DNA of 64,000 bases from Thalassia testudinum. Taxonomy: Eukaryota > Streptophyta > Magnoliopsida > Alismatales > Hydrocharitaceae. The notes under the pieces were generated by a model. The model had not been told where the DNA came from and ran no database searches. It was given only the letters and a program-made list of their open reading frames with translations. This document shows positions 35,281 to 48,254 of this stretch, in pieces. Position numbers and translations under genes: made by a program. Positions within the stretch are counted from its first letter, which is position 1; every line of letters begins with the position of its first letter. Location: contig JAZHRO010000063.1 in the NCBI GenBank assembly GCA_037157565.1, positions 157,778,501 to 157,842,500 on the forward strand, written 5' to 3'.

Positions 35281-36351
35281 AATTTTAACCATGCCCTACT
35301 TGATCTAGTATCTTCCATAAATCTCATACCGACCATCATGCTCGAAAAATTTGCCTTGGGAAATCTAAAACCCACCCCTGCCACATTACAGTTGGCAGAT
35401 CGTTCTATCAAAATCCCAAAGGGTGTTGTGGAAGACGTGGTGGTTAGGGCCAACAGTCTCTGTTTTCTTGTTGACTTTCTTATTTTAGATATGGAAGTTC
35501 CTAGCTCACTTTCTGATTGTCCGATCATCCTTGGTCGACCTTTCTTGGCCACAGCCCACGCCTTTATCGACTGCGAGTCGGGCTGTATCGAGATTGTCAT
35601 TGGATCTAAAAAGCTCAGATTTAACATCTTCAAGGCAGCCAAGAACTTTTATTGCGATTGCATCGAGGATGACACGTTTGACGAGGACATGACTATCAGC
35701 GCGTGTATCGGACTAATTGGGACCTATTCAAACTGCTGTGGATTACCTGACGACTGCCTGATCAACACATACTATGACGTTCCCCCATCCCTCCCTTGTC
35801 CCGTACCTTCTCCTGGCCAGACTTTTGACGAGGTTTTCTCCGCTTCCCATACCTCATGGTCTGAGTCATATCCGGGCTGCTCACCATCGATCCACACTCT
35901 TGAAGACTGGATTGCCCTTTCTTTCCCGCCAAATCAGGCAGATTTGCAATTCCACACTAGGACCTTGAGCCCACATCTTACTCACTGGGGCTGTTCCTTT
36001 TTCGATCCATTTATCCAAGAAGCCCCTCTTCTTGTCCAATTTGAGGGCCAACTTCTTCCCGACTTGTTCTCCGATCCGCCTAGGACACTCTCGTCACAAA
36101 TAATGACAGATCATTCACCACCCGCCATCCACCCACCCTACCACCTTACTGTATACCCTGCACCTCACCTCTCATTACCCGATCTTTCATCCTTTCTCTA
36201 CCTTTCCCTGCATGCACATGAGGACATAGCATTGTTTGGCATAGGGGGGTGGATAGGCATCCATAAGATCTGGGTATTTTATGGTATCATACAGTTCCCA
36301 CCTATTTTTAAATATGCAAGAAAAAGAAAAAGAAAAAAAATATATATATAA
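35281..36351 (+). pseudogene. P1 protease domain with long unrelated C-terminal tail
   Basis: 357 codons, open from just after a TGA at 35278. The active-site position reads DLVSS (35302-35316) where P2 and H have DLGAS, so the conserved Gly is lost and activity is doubtful. NLIPTIM, LADRSIKIPKGVVEDV and ILGRPFLATAHAFIDCESG identify the fold. After about residue 130 the chain is Pro/Ser/His-rich with no RT motif and ends KRKRKKIYI. The pol genes that follow protease in T and H are absent. Confidence 0.75.
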
Positions 36352-37336
36352 TATATATAATGATAATAATAAAATGGTGTTTAGTAATGATCTAAAGGCT
36401 GAAACAAAAATACAATAAGTGTTTATGGATATTCAACCTCTATTTTGAAGACTTTCCAGGCCACAGAAGTTTGATTCGCTCAGGCTCGGGCTTAATTCAC
36501 TTGAACATTGACAAAATAGATTAGAATCTCTCCTAACTAAGGACATATTCTCGTACCTGAGACACCAGTACAGGATCCGTTGGTTTGCTTTTACTTGAGA
36601 GCTTAAGTAAACTTGGTTCACACTACACTTATCAAGAAAGACTAAGTGACTATAAGATCCTACCCTAGTGATCATTAAGGAACTTGGAGTCCTTACTTGT
36701 GCGTGTAGGTAGACTTTTTATCCCAGGTTTTAGTCTTGCGTTTAGGAGAAACTCTTTCTACCAAAAAGAAACTCTCCCACCAAAAAGAAAAGTGTGCTCC
36801 AAATAAAGTCATAAGAGATATGCTGACACGTGTTTTGAAAGAAAAAAAAGTTAGTATATCTCACAAATGTCTGTAAAATCTTTTCCCTACAAGAAGTTCT
36901 TCAAGGCAGGTTACAAATACCTTATTTTCCTTTGAGCCACAAAAATCAGAAGATGGGAGTTGAGTTTTTCGTCATCTTCTTAAGGGTCAATCCGAAAACA
37001 TGAGCTGAAACTGGGACCAACCTGTACTTAAAGATTCGTGAAACCCTGGGCTTGAGTCTTAATGTTCATCTGGTCAGTCTTGGTCCTTCACTAGGCACAA
37101 GCCATAACCTCTTGAGCTCTCGAGTATGGCAAAAACCTCCTGGATCCCGGAAATCGTACTTAAGGTTTAAATATCAAGAGTCTTGGTTAGTCGAGAGATG
37201 ATCTATGTCATGTGAGACATAAAATACTGGTAGTCTTCTCTACAATTGGTTCTCACAATGTCCAACAATAAACACACCTATGTTGCCTCGGAAGAAAATC
37301 TTCAGCTTAAGATAATTTCTAAATACTACAAAAATG
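36352..37336 (+). other. 3' untranslated region of P1
   Basis: About 1 kb without a supported ORF. Begins with an AT-rich stretch (36330-36375). No RT, RNase H, integrase or env similarity seen. Confidence 0.65.
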
Positions 37337-37373
37337 TTTTGCTAGGGACTAGCAAAAGATAGGCATGGGGGTA
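37337..37373 (+). promoter_or_regulatory. Stem-loop and polypurine tract of P1
   Basis: TTTTGCTAG-GGA-CTAGCAAAA at 37337-37357, then GATAGGCATGGGGGTA directly before the LTR TG. Confidence 0.7.
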
Positions 37374-37729
37374 TGATTGCATCACAAAAATACACCTGCA
37401 ATAGTGCCTTCTTGTGCTATTTCCTAGCATTAGCAATGCATAATAGGTCTCATTAGTCGCATTGTGGAAATACCTACAAGCATGCATTTAATTGAGAAGG
37501 GAGGAGAATGAAATAAGTGGCCTTGCATTTTACTTCTTTTCTCAAGTGCATCTTTGAAAAATCCACCATATTTTTATTTTTTTCCACTTGATTTTGAAAT
37601 GTGTCCCGCGGCTGCAACTTCTCCTCACGCCCTCTCCCTGCCAGCCCTTCCCTACAACTGCCATTCCCTACCGTGGCCATGCATGAGCCATGCACAGCCA
37701 GGGCATGGCCATGCATGGCTTTCTTCTCC

Positions 37730-37738
37730 TATAAAAAG
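37730..37738 (+). promoter_or_regulatory. TATA box of P1 3' LTR
   Basis: TATAAAAAG, same context as in the 5' LTR. Confidence 0.65.
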
Positions 37739-38879
37739 CCACGGTTCCTTCTCAAAGAAAACAAGCCTGCTACCAGCCAAAAAAAAAAACCCACCGGCAG
37801 CTCCATCTCCTTCCAGGCTGTCCTCTCCTCCCTCTCCCTCCAAATGCCGGCCCTCCTCCTGCGAGGAGACACCCGGCGGGCAGGAGCCCTCACTGTGGCG
37901 CACACCACCACAGTGAGACCACCACCGCCCAGCTCTTCAAAGAGCTGGTCGGTGTGGTGGCTCTATTCTCATTTTTTACGTTCCCCCACCTTCATCCATG
38001 GCCGCACACTTCAAGGTCTGAAGCTCGCAGCTTGGCAGTAGCAGCAGCAGCAGCAGCCCCAGCCATTCCGCGCAAGCCTGCAGGCACCCCAACCCCTTCC
38101 GTGCGCGCCTGCAGACTTCTCCGCCTCCCACTTTCTCCGCTCTGTCGCACGCTCACTTCCACCTGCAACTGGCATTTGCGCTCCACTGCAACTGGCCGTC
38201 CAACACTCAGCGCGCACCCAGCAGCACCCGCGTCACCCTCGGCTTCCCCCGTGCGCGCCAACTCCCTCACCGCGCGCTCTGTCGCGAGCTTCTCCACACT
38301 CACAACCGGCCGGTGCAGATCCTCTTCCTCGCGCGCCAACCGCGAGCCGGCCACACTCACACCACCTGCAGCTCCCGGTTGCACGGCGCGGACAACCACT
38401 GTAGCCACTGTTCACGCGGTCTGCACGACACTGTGGCTACAGTGGGGTGACCGGAAAGCTTCTCCCTTTACCGGTCACCTGGTGCACAGCAACCGGCCGC
38501 AGCCTGTGCGTGCGTCTCCGCCCGCGTCGCACGCACTCGCTCGCACCCATCTGCCTCGCCCACACTCGCCCACGCGCGCCTGCCTTCATCCGCTCCCTTC
38601 CCCCGCGCCTGCGAGCGCCCGCGCAAGCCTTCGCGCAGCACGGTGCACTGTGTCTCCTCTCTACGCCCATCACCCTCCAGCGTGCACACGCACCCGCGCG
38701 TGAGCTTGAACCACCAGACGATGCCCTTCGCGCCTAGATGCTTTAACAACGGCCTCTCCTCCAGCAGAGCGGCTGCGCTCTCTCCCGCTCTCTCTCTCTC
38801 TCTCACAACACTCTCTCACTCTCTTCATCGACGCACACACACACCTACACTAACACTTCCACACTCCCACACACACCTA

Positions 38880-39600
38880 TACACTATTATATACATATAT
38901 ATATACGTATACATATATATATTGATATATATATACATATATCTATATACATATATATATATATATATACATATATATATACTTATATTTATACATATTG
39001 TAGTACCTATATACTTATGTATTAGTATACATACATATATATATATATCTATATACTTATATATATACATATACATATATATATAGATATATATATATAT
39101 ATATATGTACTTAAATCTACATATATAGTAGTATTAGTATACTTGTATATATATATACATATATCTATATACTTATATATATGTATATACATATATATTT
39201 ACATATATACATATACTTATATATATCTATATATATATATATTATTACCGATATAACTAAGTATAGATACATATATATATATATATATACATATATACAT
39301 ATATACACACCTACTTATATATACATCTATATATACATATATATCTATATCTAGCTACAAATATCTATTTATACATATACTACTATATACATATACATAC
39401 ATATATATTTACATCTATATAGTTATATATACATACTTATACATATATATATACATATATATATATCTATACATATATCTATCTATACATATACTTATAT
39501 ATATATATATATATACACATACATATATACATATACATATATATATACCTATATATTTATAACCATATATATATATATAGATATATTTACATACATATAT
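38880..39600. repeat. (TA)n/(ATATAC)n microsatellite in P1 3' LTR
   Basis: Partner of the tract at 30240-30960, with visible length differences inside. Confidence 0.9.
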
Positions 39601-40300
39601 AAATATATCTATTTTCACATTATTTACCATACGTGGTATCGCGGGAATATCTGCACCATTTGCTGGTATTCCCCGATACACGCGTACAAAAAGCATGGTC
39701 GCATACATCTTCCACCATCCATCCCACACTCCACATGGCACCTAGTCCTGTTGGTTGCGTCTTTCTAGACGATGACCGACTCGACACTGTGCTACACTCC
39801 ATCTCCGCCTCCACCCCCACCCCTTTATATACATAATATATACCTATATATATACTGTATTTACTTTATTTCTATTTCTCTTTCCTATTAGTAAAAAGAT
39901 AAAAAAAATATATAAAAGAGAAAAGATAATCTTTGACTTGCAGGTACTCCATTTTGCGAATAGCAAGACCCATTTTGGAACCCTATTTTGGCTCAGAGCC
40001 GAGAACCCAATTTTGAGGGTGTGCGTCAAGGACAAAGATTACCAGAAAAAATATAAATAAGAAAAACACCAAAAACACAATAAACGAACGGAAGAGACTC
40101 ATTGTAGGAAAGGCATAGAAACTCGACTTGTAACCCCACTTCCCTAAGTTCGACCCTGGGCCTAAAAGTGACAAGATAAAATCAAGTAGGCCAGGTTAAA
40201 AAATTTTGTAAAGAGATGGTTAGGTTCGAATTAGGTTAACCACTATACACATTTCAACGATAAAATCACCATATTAACAACCTATCCGGGCACGAAAATA

Positions 40301-40928
40301 ATATTTTCCTTTAGAAATCAAGAAAAATATGGAGTGCCTGGCTTGACCTAATTATTTAATCCTATGGGGCAGCTAGAAAATGAACCTCTTTTAGATTAGG
40401 TGGTGTGGCCCAAACAATTCACTCAATTGCCTCAAATGCACCACCGATTAAGGCACACAAAAAGATGGTTAACCTAATATGATTTCTACTCTTTTATGTG
40501 ATGAATTTGTGTACCGGGTCCACTGGTCGGAAGCCCAGTTGAGTAGATGAAAAATCAAGTCCGATTATGTGCCTCAAATGTGGGCGTATAGAGTGTGTAA
40601 ATTGATTTGTCCCACAAAAGTATCTTTTTTTTTTATATAAGATGTTGGTGAGATGGGTGAAGGTGGCAAACAAGACAAACAGAGTCTATCCTAGGGTTTA
40701 TGCAAATACCTAAGTAGATTAAGTCTTCGTTATGATTATGGTGAAATGAACTAGTGGGGGAGGAAAGTGGGGGACACTTACAGAGTACTCTACCCGCACT
40801 TTACTCCGATCTACCGCACTTGGATCTCCATGCTAGGGTACCTACAAGACAATAGATCAAAGACAAGTAGGGTTAGTGCTATGTAAATGCAAAGAAACAC
40901 AATAAACAATAAAGTAAATTCTGTTGCT
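40301..40928 (-). other. T2 5' leader, PBS-proximal part
   Basis: Continues the leader broken at 28702. Collinear with T1 18600-19226. Confidence 0.8.
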
Positions 40929-40946
40929 TCCCCAGCAACGGCGTCA
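40929..40946 (-). other. Primer-binding site (tRNA-Asp) of T2
   Basis: TCCCCAGCAACGGCGTCA: two transitions from the tRNA-Asp 3' end, 3 nt from LTR3. Confidence 0.82.
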
Positions 40947-41657
40947 AAATGGTCATGTTATGTTTCGTGTGTTTAGAAATCGAGGTTACAAGTAACCTGT
41001 CATCATAGTTTCAAAACACGTCGATCAAATAAAATTTATACCGAAACTCCAAGGGAGTCCCGGGTCAAACATAGGGAGGCGACGTTTATTTTATTGAAAA
41101 TCATGCTTCGTTTCATTTCTTTTTGGTATTTTAGGGTTTTGATATTTTTTTGTATTTTTGAAATAAAGGAAATCAAGCAAACGTATCACAAGATAGAGAT
41201 GAAACAAATATGATATATATGTCAATCCAATGTCGATTACAATGAACTATAAAAACATAAAAAGAGAGGGCGGTGAGAGGAAATCTCCCGAATCGACTAT
41301 TCGACGAGACGATGGTGCCTAGCAGAGGCTTGGACGAAGGAGGTGTGGAGCAGGATGACGGAGGTGAGATGCTGGAGGACGTCGTGTTGAGGAAAGCATC
41401 GGCATGGCTCTGGAATGGAGCTGAGAAGACGGAGGTGAACTGCTACCGGAATGGAGGTGGGAGGACAGCTCCAAGGTGACCTATGAAGTGAGATGGGAAG
41501 TTGGAGGAGTATTTGGTGGGGCTGAGGTTCACTACAGTAATAGGCACCTTGGGAGCTTGAGAACAAGCTCTAATGGAGCGTTGGTAGGCTTGCTAGAGCT
41601 TGGGAGTAGGTGGGAGTAGAGTAGGTAGAGATGGCTTGGAAGGGAGGGGGTGTAGGT

Positions 41658-41666
41658 CCTTTTATA
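41658..41666 (-). promoter_or_regulatory. TATA box of LTR3
   Basis: TATAAAAGG on the minus strand. Confidence 0.65.
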
Positions 41667-42028
41667 GAGGTGAAGAGCCTAAAAATGGATAAAGGACCTC
41701 TAGCGACCTCCTGACCGTCGTTGGAAATGTTGCTGTAGATAGGTCACCTCCACCCATGCCCATAATTGGCTCTGTTGACTTGTAATAAAATAGTGATGGC
41801 TGTAAGCGCCGTTGTAGGTTGGCCCAGCTATCGCTGAAAGTTGGCGCCAACCACCTTTGCACCCGCGTTGCGTACCCCACTCATCACGCGTGCTGACCGC
41901 GTGCGCCCAGCTGTGTGCGCATGTGCTGTGCACTGGCGTGCGCGCTTGCAATGCGTTGGCCCACGCATGCGCGTGTGTGCTGCCGTTGCCACTGCCGCTA
42001 CGCTCCAAGTGCCTGCCCAATTGCAAAT

Positions 42029-42102
42029 TGGAGGGACTGCGGGGAATCGAACCTGCACCCCTCCTTTGCAAACCCGTGCCTCCATCGTTGCAGTACTCCT
42101 CC
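42029..42102 (-). repeat. tRNA/SINE-head-like module in LTR3
   Basis: 74 nt like the LTR1 copy, with B-box-like GGTTCGATTCC and GGAGGAG/TCCCTCC ends. Confidence 0.5.
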
Positions 42103-42559
42103 ACTTGTGTCGCGTGGAGTGTTTTGGTGCAGGCGTCTACCAGCCGTTGGATCTTGATCCAACGGCTAGGATTAATGGCATAGATGATGAGGGAGAGTGG
42201 GCGGTGGCTGCTGGCCGGGTTTGGGTAGCCTGGATGGTGCCACATGGCGCCATCTAGGCCGTCCATCTTCTTCTTCTTGTAGAGGGTGCTACGATGCTCA
42301 GATTAAGATGATTCCCACGTTGTCGAACTGTGATCGTCGCTCTGGATCCATCCGTATGGTCAGATTTTCCTTTCGAAACCTATATGGATGTCACATTGCC
42401 CCCTGGCCATATAAAATGAAGGAATTAATATATAAAATATACTACTATTCTAAATGCCATGCAATGGATGTTATGCAATATTTATTACATGATATGCAAT
42501 GCTAAGCCTAGGAACTATCAAAAATAAGCAATCTATCTTGAATTTATGTGTGTTCATGA

Positions 42560-42564
42560 ACCAC
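42560..42564. repeat. Target-site duplication of the T dimer, right (ACCAC)
   Basis: Exact repeat of 9324-9328. H integrase coding resumes directly after it. Confidence 0.75.
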
Positions 42565-45500
42565 TCAAGTATGCTATGGAACTCAATTTCCGGGACTCAT
42601 CGATGAATAATTTGGTCTATGTCGATGCGGTACAGCTCGGGATCGTCCCAAAATAATATTTGGCCTCAGACACAAGTCTATCGTATTATTGTTTTGTCCA
42701 ATCCTTGAGATTTGACCAACGACCAAATAATTGACAATATCCGCAAACCAGGGGGTTTAGATACCCGAGATTGTGAGGATAGCCCCATTCGAAAATCTAT
42801 CAGAGATCGGGACATCGGGATGAGGAGAATCAATTAGGATTCTCGAGAAGTAACCCGCCACTACATTTTATGCCTCAGCTTTATCCCTGATTTCAAGATC
42901 GAATTCTTGAAGCAACAGAATCCAGCGAATTAGCTGGGGTTTGGCATCCTTTTGGACAAGAGATGTTTCAAGGATGAGTGGTTGGTATAGATGATGACAC
43001 GAGAACCTAACAGATAAGCCTTGAATTTTTCTAAGGCGAAAACTATGGCTAGTAATTCTTTTTCAGTAATGGTGTAGTTCCTTTGGGCCTCATCTAGAGT
43101 CTTGCTAGCGTAGTAAATCACAGAGGGCATTTTCTCAATCTTTTGACCCAAGATAGCCCCGACAGAATAATCAGATGTGTTAGCCACAATCTCAAATAGG
43201 GTTATCCAGACCAGTGGTTACAACATCGGGGCACAGGTGACTATCATTTTCAATAAATAAAATGCCTTAAGGCATGATTCATCAAACTCGAACGGCGTGT
43301 CTTTGGCTAGAAGGTTACTCAAGGGCCGAGCAACCTTCGAGAAATCCTTAATGAATCTTCTGTAAAAACCCACATGCCCAAGGAAAGAGCGGATTTGTTT
43401 TACAAATGTGGGTGGAGGAAGTCTAGAGATAGCATCCACCTTAGCTCTATCAACTTCAATACCCTGACTACAGACCACATGACCCAGGACAATGCCTTCC
43501 TGAGTCATAAAGTGGCTCTTTTCCCAGCTAAGGACCATCTGTGTTTTGATGCATCTCTAAAGGATAAATTCTAGGTTAGCTAGGCAAGACTCAAAAGAAT
43601 GTTTGAAAATGGAGAAATAATCAATGAAAACCTCAAGACAATCTCCCACCATGTCAGAAAAGATGGCCAGCATGCACCTTTGAAAATTCGTCATCACATT
43701 GCAAAGGTTCCTTAGGGACAAGTGAAAGTTGCCTTTTCCTGGTCTTCAGGAAGGATAGGGACTTGGTTATATCCCGAAAAACCATCCCGGAAGCAAAAAT
43801 ATTTTTGCCCAGCTAACATTTCGAGGATTTGATCGATGAATGGCAAGGGAAAGTGATCCTTTTTAGTTGCTGTGTTAAGCTTCCTATAGTCAATACAGAC
43901 TCTCCAAGCAGAAGTTGAACGAGTGGTGAAGGTTTCCCCTTTCTCATTAGTCGTAATGGTTATCCCTGCCTTCTTGGGTACAATCTGAATGGGTCTAACC
44001 CATGGACTATTTGAGATTCGGTAAATAATCCTAGCATCAAGCCACTTGATTATCTCCTTCTTGACCACTTCTCGCATATTCAGGTTTAGTCTCCTTTGCA
44101 TTTCGTGAGAAGGATGAGCTCCATCTTCATGAAAATACGATAATTACAATAAGATGGCTCGATCCCCCTAAGGTCGTGGTTGGTCCAACCAATTGCATTC
44201 TTGTTGTTCTTAAGGACCTTAATTAACCTCGATTCTTGCTCCTTAGTCAAATTAGCACTAATAATCACAGGGAGCATGTTTTCAGGTCCTAAGAACTCAT
44301 ATTTCAAACTTTTGGGCAATGGTTTTAATTCCAGCTGTGGTGGGTTTAGAATAGAAGGTAGGGAGGATGCTGATGAAGGTTCATCAGGACGATTCAGTGG
44401 AAGAGGTTGGGAATGAACAAAATCAACAACCTCTTCAGGATGTGGTAGGTCTACCATGGAGGGTTGTGGGTTGGGTTCGCTAAAGCTGGTGGAGTCCTCA
44501 AGTGCACTGATTGTCATACAAGTCTCAAGATCCTAATCCTCGAGCACCTTAATGAATCCACAATCCTCAAATCCTCTTACCGCCTTAAAAATATCCAGAG
44601 TTAATTTCTTATCCCCAAAGGCGATCTCCATACTATCGCTTTCACAATTTATGTTGGCCATGGTGGTAGCTAGGAACCGACGCCTCAGAATGATGGGCAT
44701 ATTCCTCAAATCATTAGGTACATCCATGTCAAGGATGATGAAATCTACAGGAAAATAGAAATCCTTGACCTTGATAATTACATCCGCAATAACGCCTCTC
44801 AGTGTGGTGACCGATCGGTCCGCTAATTGTAATGTTACTGAGGTTGGCCTTAGTTCACCTAAACCAATCCTCTCCTAAAGAGAAGTCGAGATTAGGTTGA
44901 TGGATGCACCTAGATCCAATAATGCCCTATCAAAAGTGTATTCCCCAATAATGCATAAGATTAAGGGGGCACCTAGATCTTTCTTCTTTTGAGGAAGGTG
45001 ATGCAGGATCACAGAACTTGCCTGCTCAGAGAGAATTACCTTCCTCGGAGTGGGTTCTCTCGGTTTACGATTTTGGGTACAAAGTTCTTACAAAATTTTA
45101 GCATAAGCCGTGATGTGCTTAATAGCACTGAGGAGCGGAATATTGATCTCTACGGTCTTGAATAAATCCAGAATCTCCTCATTGCTATCTAGGGTTTTCT
45201 TCTTCTTGGTTTTCAATAGGGCTTCAGGGAACGGGATATGGGTGGGATTTTCAATTTCTGGTCCTTGGGCCTTATTGTCTTCTTCAATCCCACCCTCTTC
45301 TCTCTCAATCTCCCCAGGGTTTTGGCATCTAGAAGGCAATTTAGGGTCCCGAGTTTGCCTTTCACTTCTCAAGGTGACAGAGTTTGCAGAGGTATATGGG
45401 TTTGGGTCTTGAGGTGGGCTAATGAAGATTGGTGGTCCTTGGTCAGTCATGTAACTAGAAGAAGAAGAGGGACCCTACTCAACACCTGAGCATGTGCATG

Positions 45501-47104
45501 TGAGTCCCTTTGATTTTCGTACCCTTAGGCTCTATTGCCCTGATTTTGCACATTGCGGGGGTTGGGTACAGGTTGGGATGGTAGAGATCCGGGTTGTCGG
45601 GTGTTAGCAATTAACCTGAATTGCAAGTTATCCAATGATGTCTTCATTTGTTGCATAAGCTGAACCATGGACCCTTGCATTTCCACCATCTGCCGGGTTA
45701 AATCAGCCTACCCTGTGGATTGTTGGGCAATCTAAGATGGTTGAGTAACCAGTCTTAGGGGCAACTGGGCGTATACTTGACCCTGACCCATAGGTTTCTT
45801 AGATGCATAGTTGCTGGGTCGAGATTGGGTCTGTTGCCCCTGATCATTCCAAGAGAAGTTAGGGTGGTTCCTCCATCCCGAGTTATAAGTGTTTGAGTAT
45901 TGGTTGGACCTAACATTCTCCTGCATTGCATATGCATCCTCGTAAGACGAGGATGGATAGTAGGAAGGATCAGAGAAACTCGGATCAATGGCCCCAGTTT
46001 GGAACCCGTAAGGTTCCGAGAAACCTTGGCTCATAGGTTGTGCCAAATCAAGTTGGTTCACAAATTCTCGCCCCGTGGGAGCTCGTGAGGAATGGAATCT
46101 TGAATTCTGGGATTGAGTGGGTAAAGAAGTGTTTCCTGAATTCACAGGCATCCATTCTTCCATTTTCTTAGCAACCAATTCCATTTTATCCATTTTATTC
46201 TAAATTAATTCCGTGTCAAATGAATGAGAATCCCGGATCTCGTTAGCACTTGACCTAGGTTATTGGGACCAGTTGAATGCATCCATGGAGGCATGATTAA
46301 TTGAGTTCTCTCTCATTTCCTCAAATAGGTCGTATGTGCTATCTGCATCCCTGTTGAGGAAATTGCCTCGGCAAGAGGCATCCACGTGATTACGGAGTTG
46401 CTCAACCAACCCGTGATAGAAAATCTGCACGAGTTGCCATTTTGGCACCTTGTGGTGTGGACACATCCTCAAAAGTTCTTAGAATCACTCCCAATCATCA
46501 TGAAACATTTCCCCCAGCCGTTGGGCGAAAGTGGTAATCGCCTATTGCAAGGCATTGGTCCTTCTGATAGGGAAGAATTTCTTCATGAAAGCTGACTTAG
46601 GAGTAGCCCAAGTTTCAATTGGCCTTCCTAAAGTCAGGTACCAATGTGCAGTCTTATCCCTAAGAGAGTAGGGAAAAGCCTCATGATCATTTGCTCTTCG
46701 TTCACATTCCTTGCTCTAGTGGTCTGAACCAAAGTGGTCAGTTCCTCCAGGTGCTAGAATGGGTCCTCCGAGCCAAGCCCATGGAAATGCTTAATCAAAC
46801 TTAAGACTTGGTGCTCGATTTCTATGTCTCCGATAGGAATCATGACGTCGAGACGTTCTCCATAGTTTGAAGGATCGTAAAAATCCTTTAAGGGCTGAGA
46901 GCTCTGACCATGCATACGATGGAACCATTGCTACATCTGCTGCAATTCTTCCTACTGCCTCTGAATCAGTTCCTACTGGTTCGGGGGCAGGGGAGGTGGT
47001 TGTTGATCAACCAAGGGATCTGCTTGGCTATAGCTCAATCTTCACCTCCTAGAATGGTCTAAAGGTCCTTCCAACCTAGGGTTCAATGACCTCCTCCCAA
47101 GCAT
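42565..47104 (-). pseudogene. H gag-pro-pol, main part
   Basis: Reads leftwards from an ATG at 47104 in the MLGRRS context. Gag core 46260-46600, gag tail 45732-46193 and linker 45088-45450 (FPEALLKTKKKKTLDS), protease DLGAS at 44902-44916, RT (VCIDYRKLN, 43712-44101; remaining RT to 43218), RNase H (42930-43187, with MANTSDYSV: Asp replaced by Asn), then integrase up to the insertion. The frame changes repeatedly and stops are frequent; this is the most decayed Athila-like copy. The 20 bases that encode the first zinc ligand region in T are missing at the junction. Confidence 0.85.
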
Positions 47105-48254
47105 ACACCGGAAGGAAGTTGGAAGGACGAGGAAGAGAGGGAATCCTGTAGCACAAGAATACAAGCCTATCCTTAGATGGGGTAGCCTAAGGTCTACTGA
47201 TTCCCAGAATCTATCCAAGGATTATGGATGATTTACTCTACTTACATCCAAGCAATCCGACCAGTTAGATGGAGGGACTGGGGAGAAGGTTCTTCCTTTG
47301 GCTTGTGCCTTCGGTTCCTAGTGTACCCCTCAGCGATGCTACTCCCCTAGCTAGACATCGGATTGACTAGTATAAGTAGGTTAATCATGAATAATCTCAA
47401 TTTGGATCCCGACAAGTGAATGAATCCTTAGGCCAACGTCTAAATGATTTTATCTAGGCTTGGGAAATTGGTGCACTGGAATGTGATGGACCCTTAATGG
47501 GTTGTGCCCTTAGTGATTTGTCTGAGAATGTGTGAATGTGCACAAGCAAGAGGTTTCCAAGCAAGTTTATTAATGATGAGGTGAGTTTTAAGGTTCGAAT
47601 CTTGCTTAATAGCTTTTAGAATTCCAATATTAGGTGTTTTCAACCAAGTTTTGTGAGGTAGACCAAGTTTGCTTTTGAAAGCACATGTTCAAGTATTCTC
47701 CTTTAGAAATCAAGAAAAATACGGAGTGCCTGGCTTGACCTAGTTATTGAATCCTATGTGGCAGCTAGAAAATAAACCTCTTTTAGATTAGGTGGTGCGA
47801 CCTAATCAATTCAATCAATCGGCTCAAATGCACCACTGATTAAGTTACACAAAAAGGTGATTAACCTAATATGATTTCTACTCTTTTATGTGCTGAATTT
47901 GTGTACTGAGTCCACAAGTTGGAAGCCCAGTTTAGTAGATGAAAATCAAGTCTGATTAGTTATTTAAATGCGGGGGTGAGGTGGATGAAAGTGGCAAAGA
48001 AGACAAACAATTCTATCCTAGGGTTTATGCAAACACTTAAGTAGATTAAGTCCTAGTTATGATTGTGGTGAACTAAACTAGCGGGGTGGAATGTGGGGGA
48101 CACTTACAGAGTACTCTACCCGCACTTTACTCCAGTCTACCACACTTGGATCTCCATGCTAGGGTACCTGCAAGATAGTTGATCAAAGACAAGTGGGGTT
48201 AGTGCTATGTAAATGCAAAGAAGCGTAATAAATAATAAAGTAAATTCCGTTGCC
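47105..48254 (-). other. 5' leader of H
   Basis: About 1.15 kb, collinear with the T leaders; no ORF. Confidence 0.7.

Larger units (their letters stand above)
28703..40300 (+). mobile_element. P1: non-autonomous Athila-related element with gag and protease only
   Basis: 11.6-kb plus-strand element inserted in the T2 leader. LTRs 28703-31652 and 37374-40300, PBS 31663-31680, damaged gag 33032-34231, linker, protease-containing ORF to 36351, about 1 kb of 3' region, polypurine tract. No RT, RNase H or integrase is found between the ORF end and the 3' LTR. The flanks join to give the uninterrupted leader seen in T1 at 18591. A 5-bp duplication (GTCTT/ATATT against GTATT in T1) is plausible but degraded. 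Confidence 0.85.
37374..40300 (+). repeat. 3' LTR of P1 (2927 bp)
   Basis: Starts TGATTGCATCAC and is highly similar to the 5' LTR throughout by eye. The end reads CACGAAAATA where the 5' LTR has CTCGACAACA, so the terminal CA has changed to TA. TATA at 37730-37738, AT microsatellite 38880-39600, end motif CCCTAAGTTCGACCCTGGGC near 40142. Confidence 0.85.
9329..42559 (-). mobile_element. T: tandem dimer of an Athila-like retrotransposon (LTR-int-LTR-int-LTR)
   Basis: Three LTRs (9329-10899, 19248-20964, 40950-42559) alternate with two internal regions, T1 (10900-19247) and T2 (20965-40949, which holds the P1 insertion). LTR2 has a PBS on one side and a polypurine tract on the other and no duplication of its own, so it is shared. 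Only the outer ends carry ACCAC. The simplest explanation is unequal exchange between LTRs of one inserted element; integration of a preformed concatemer is an alternative. Confidence 0.8.
40950..42559 (-). repeat. LTR3 of T (1610 bp)
   Basis: Starts TGGTCATGTTATG and ends TGTTCATGA (CA changed to GA). TATA 41658-41666, leader hairpin 41553-41570, tRNA/SINE-like module 42029-42102, palindrome 42144-42165. Serves as 5' LTR for T2. Confidence 0.85.

Noticed and set aside
37954..38703. 249-codon plus-strand ORF in the P1 3' LTR
   Set aside because: Ala/Pro/Ser/Arg low-complexity translation of GC-rich DNA; the equivalent frame in the 5' LTR is broken, so it is not conserved.
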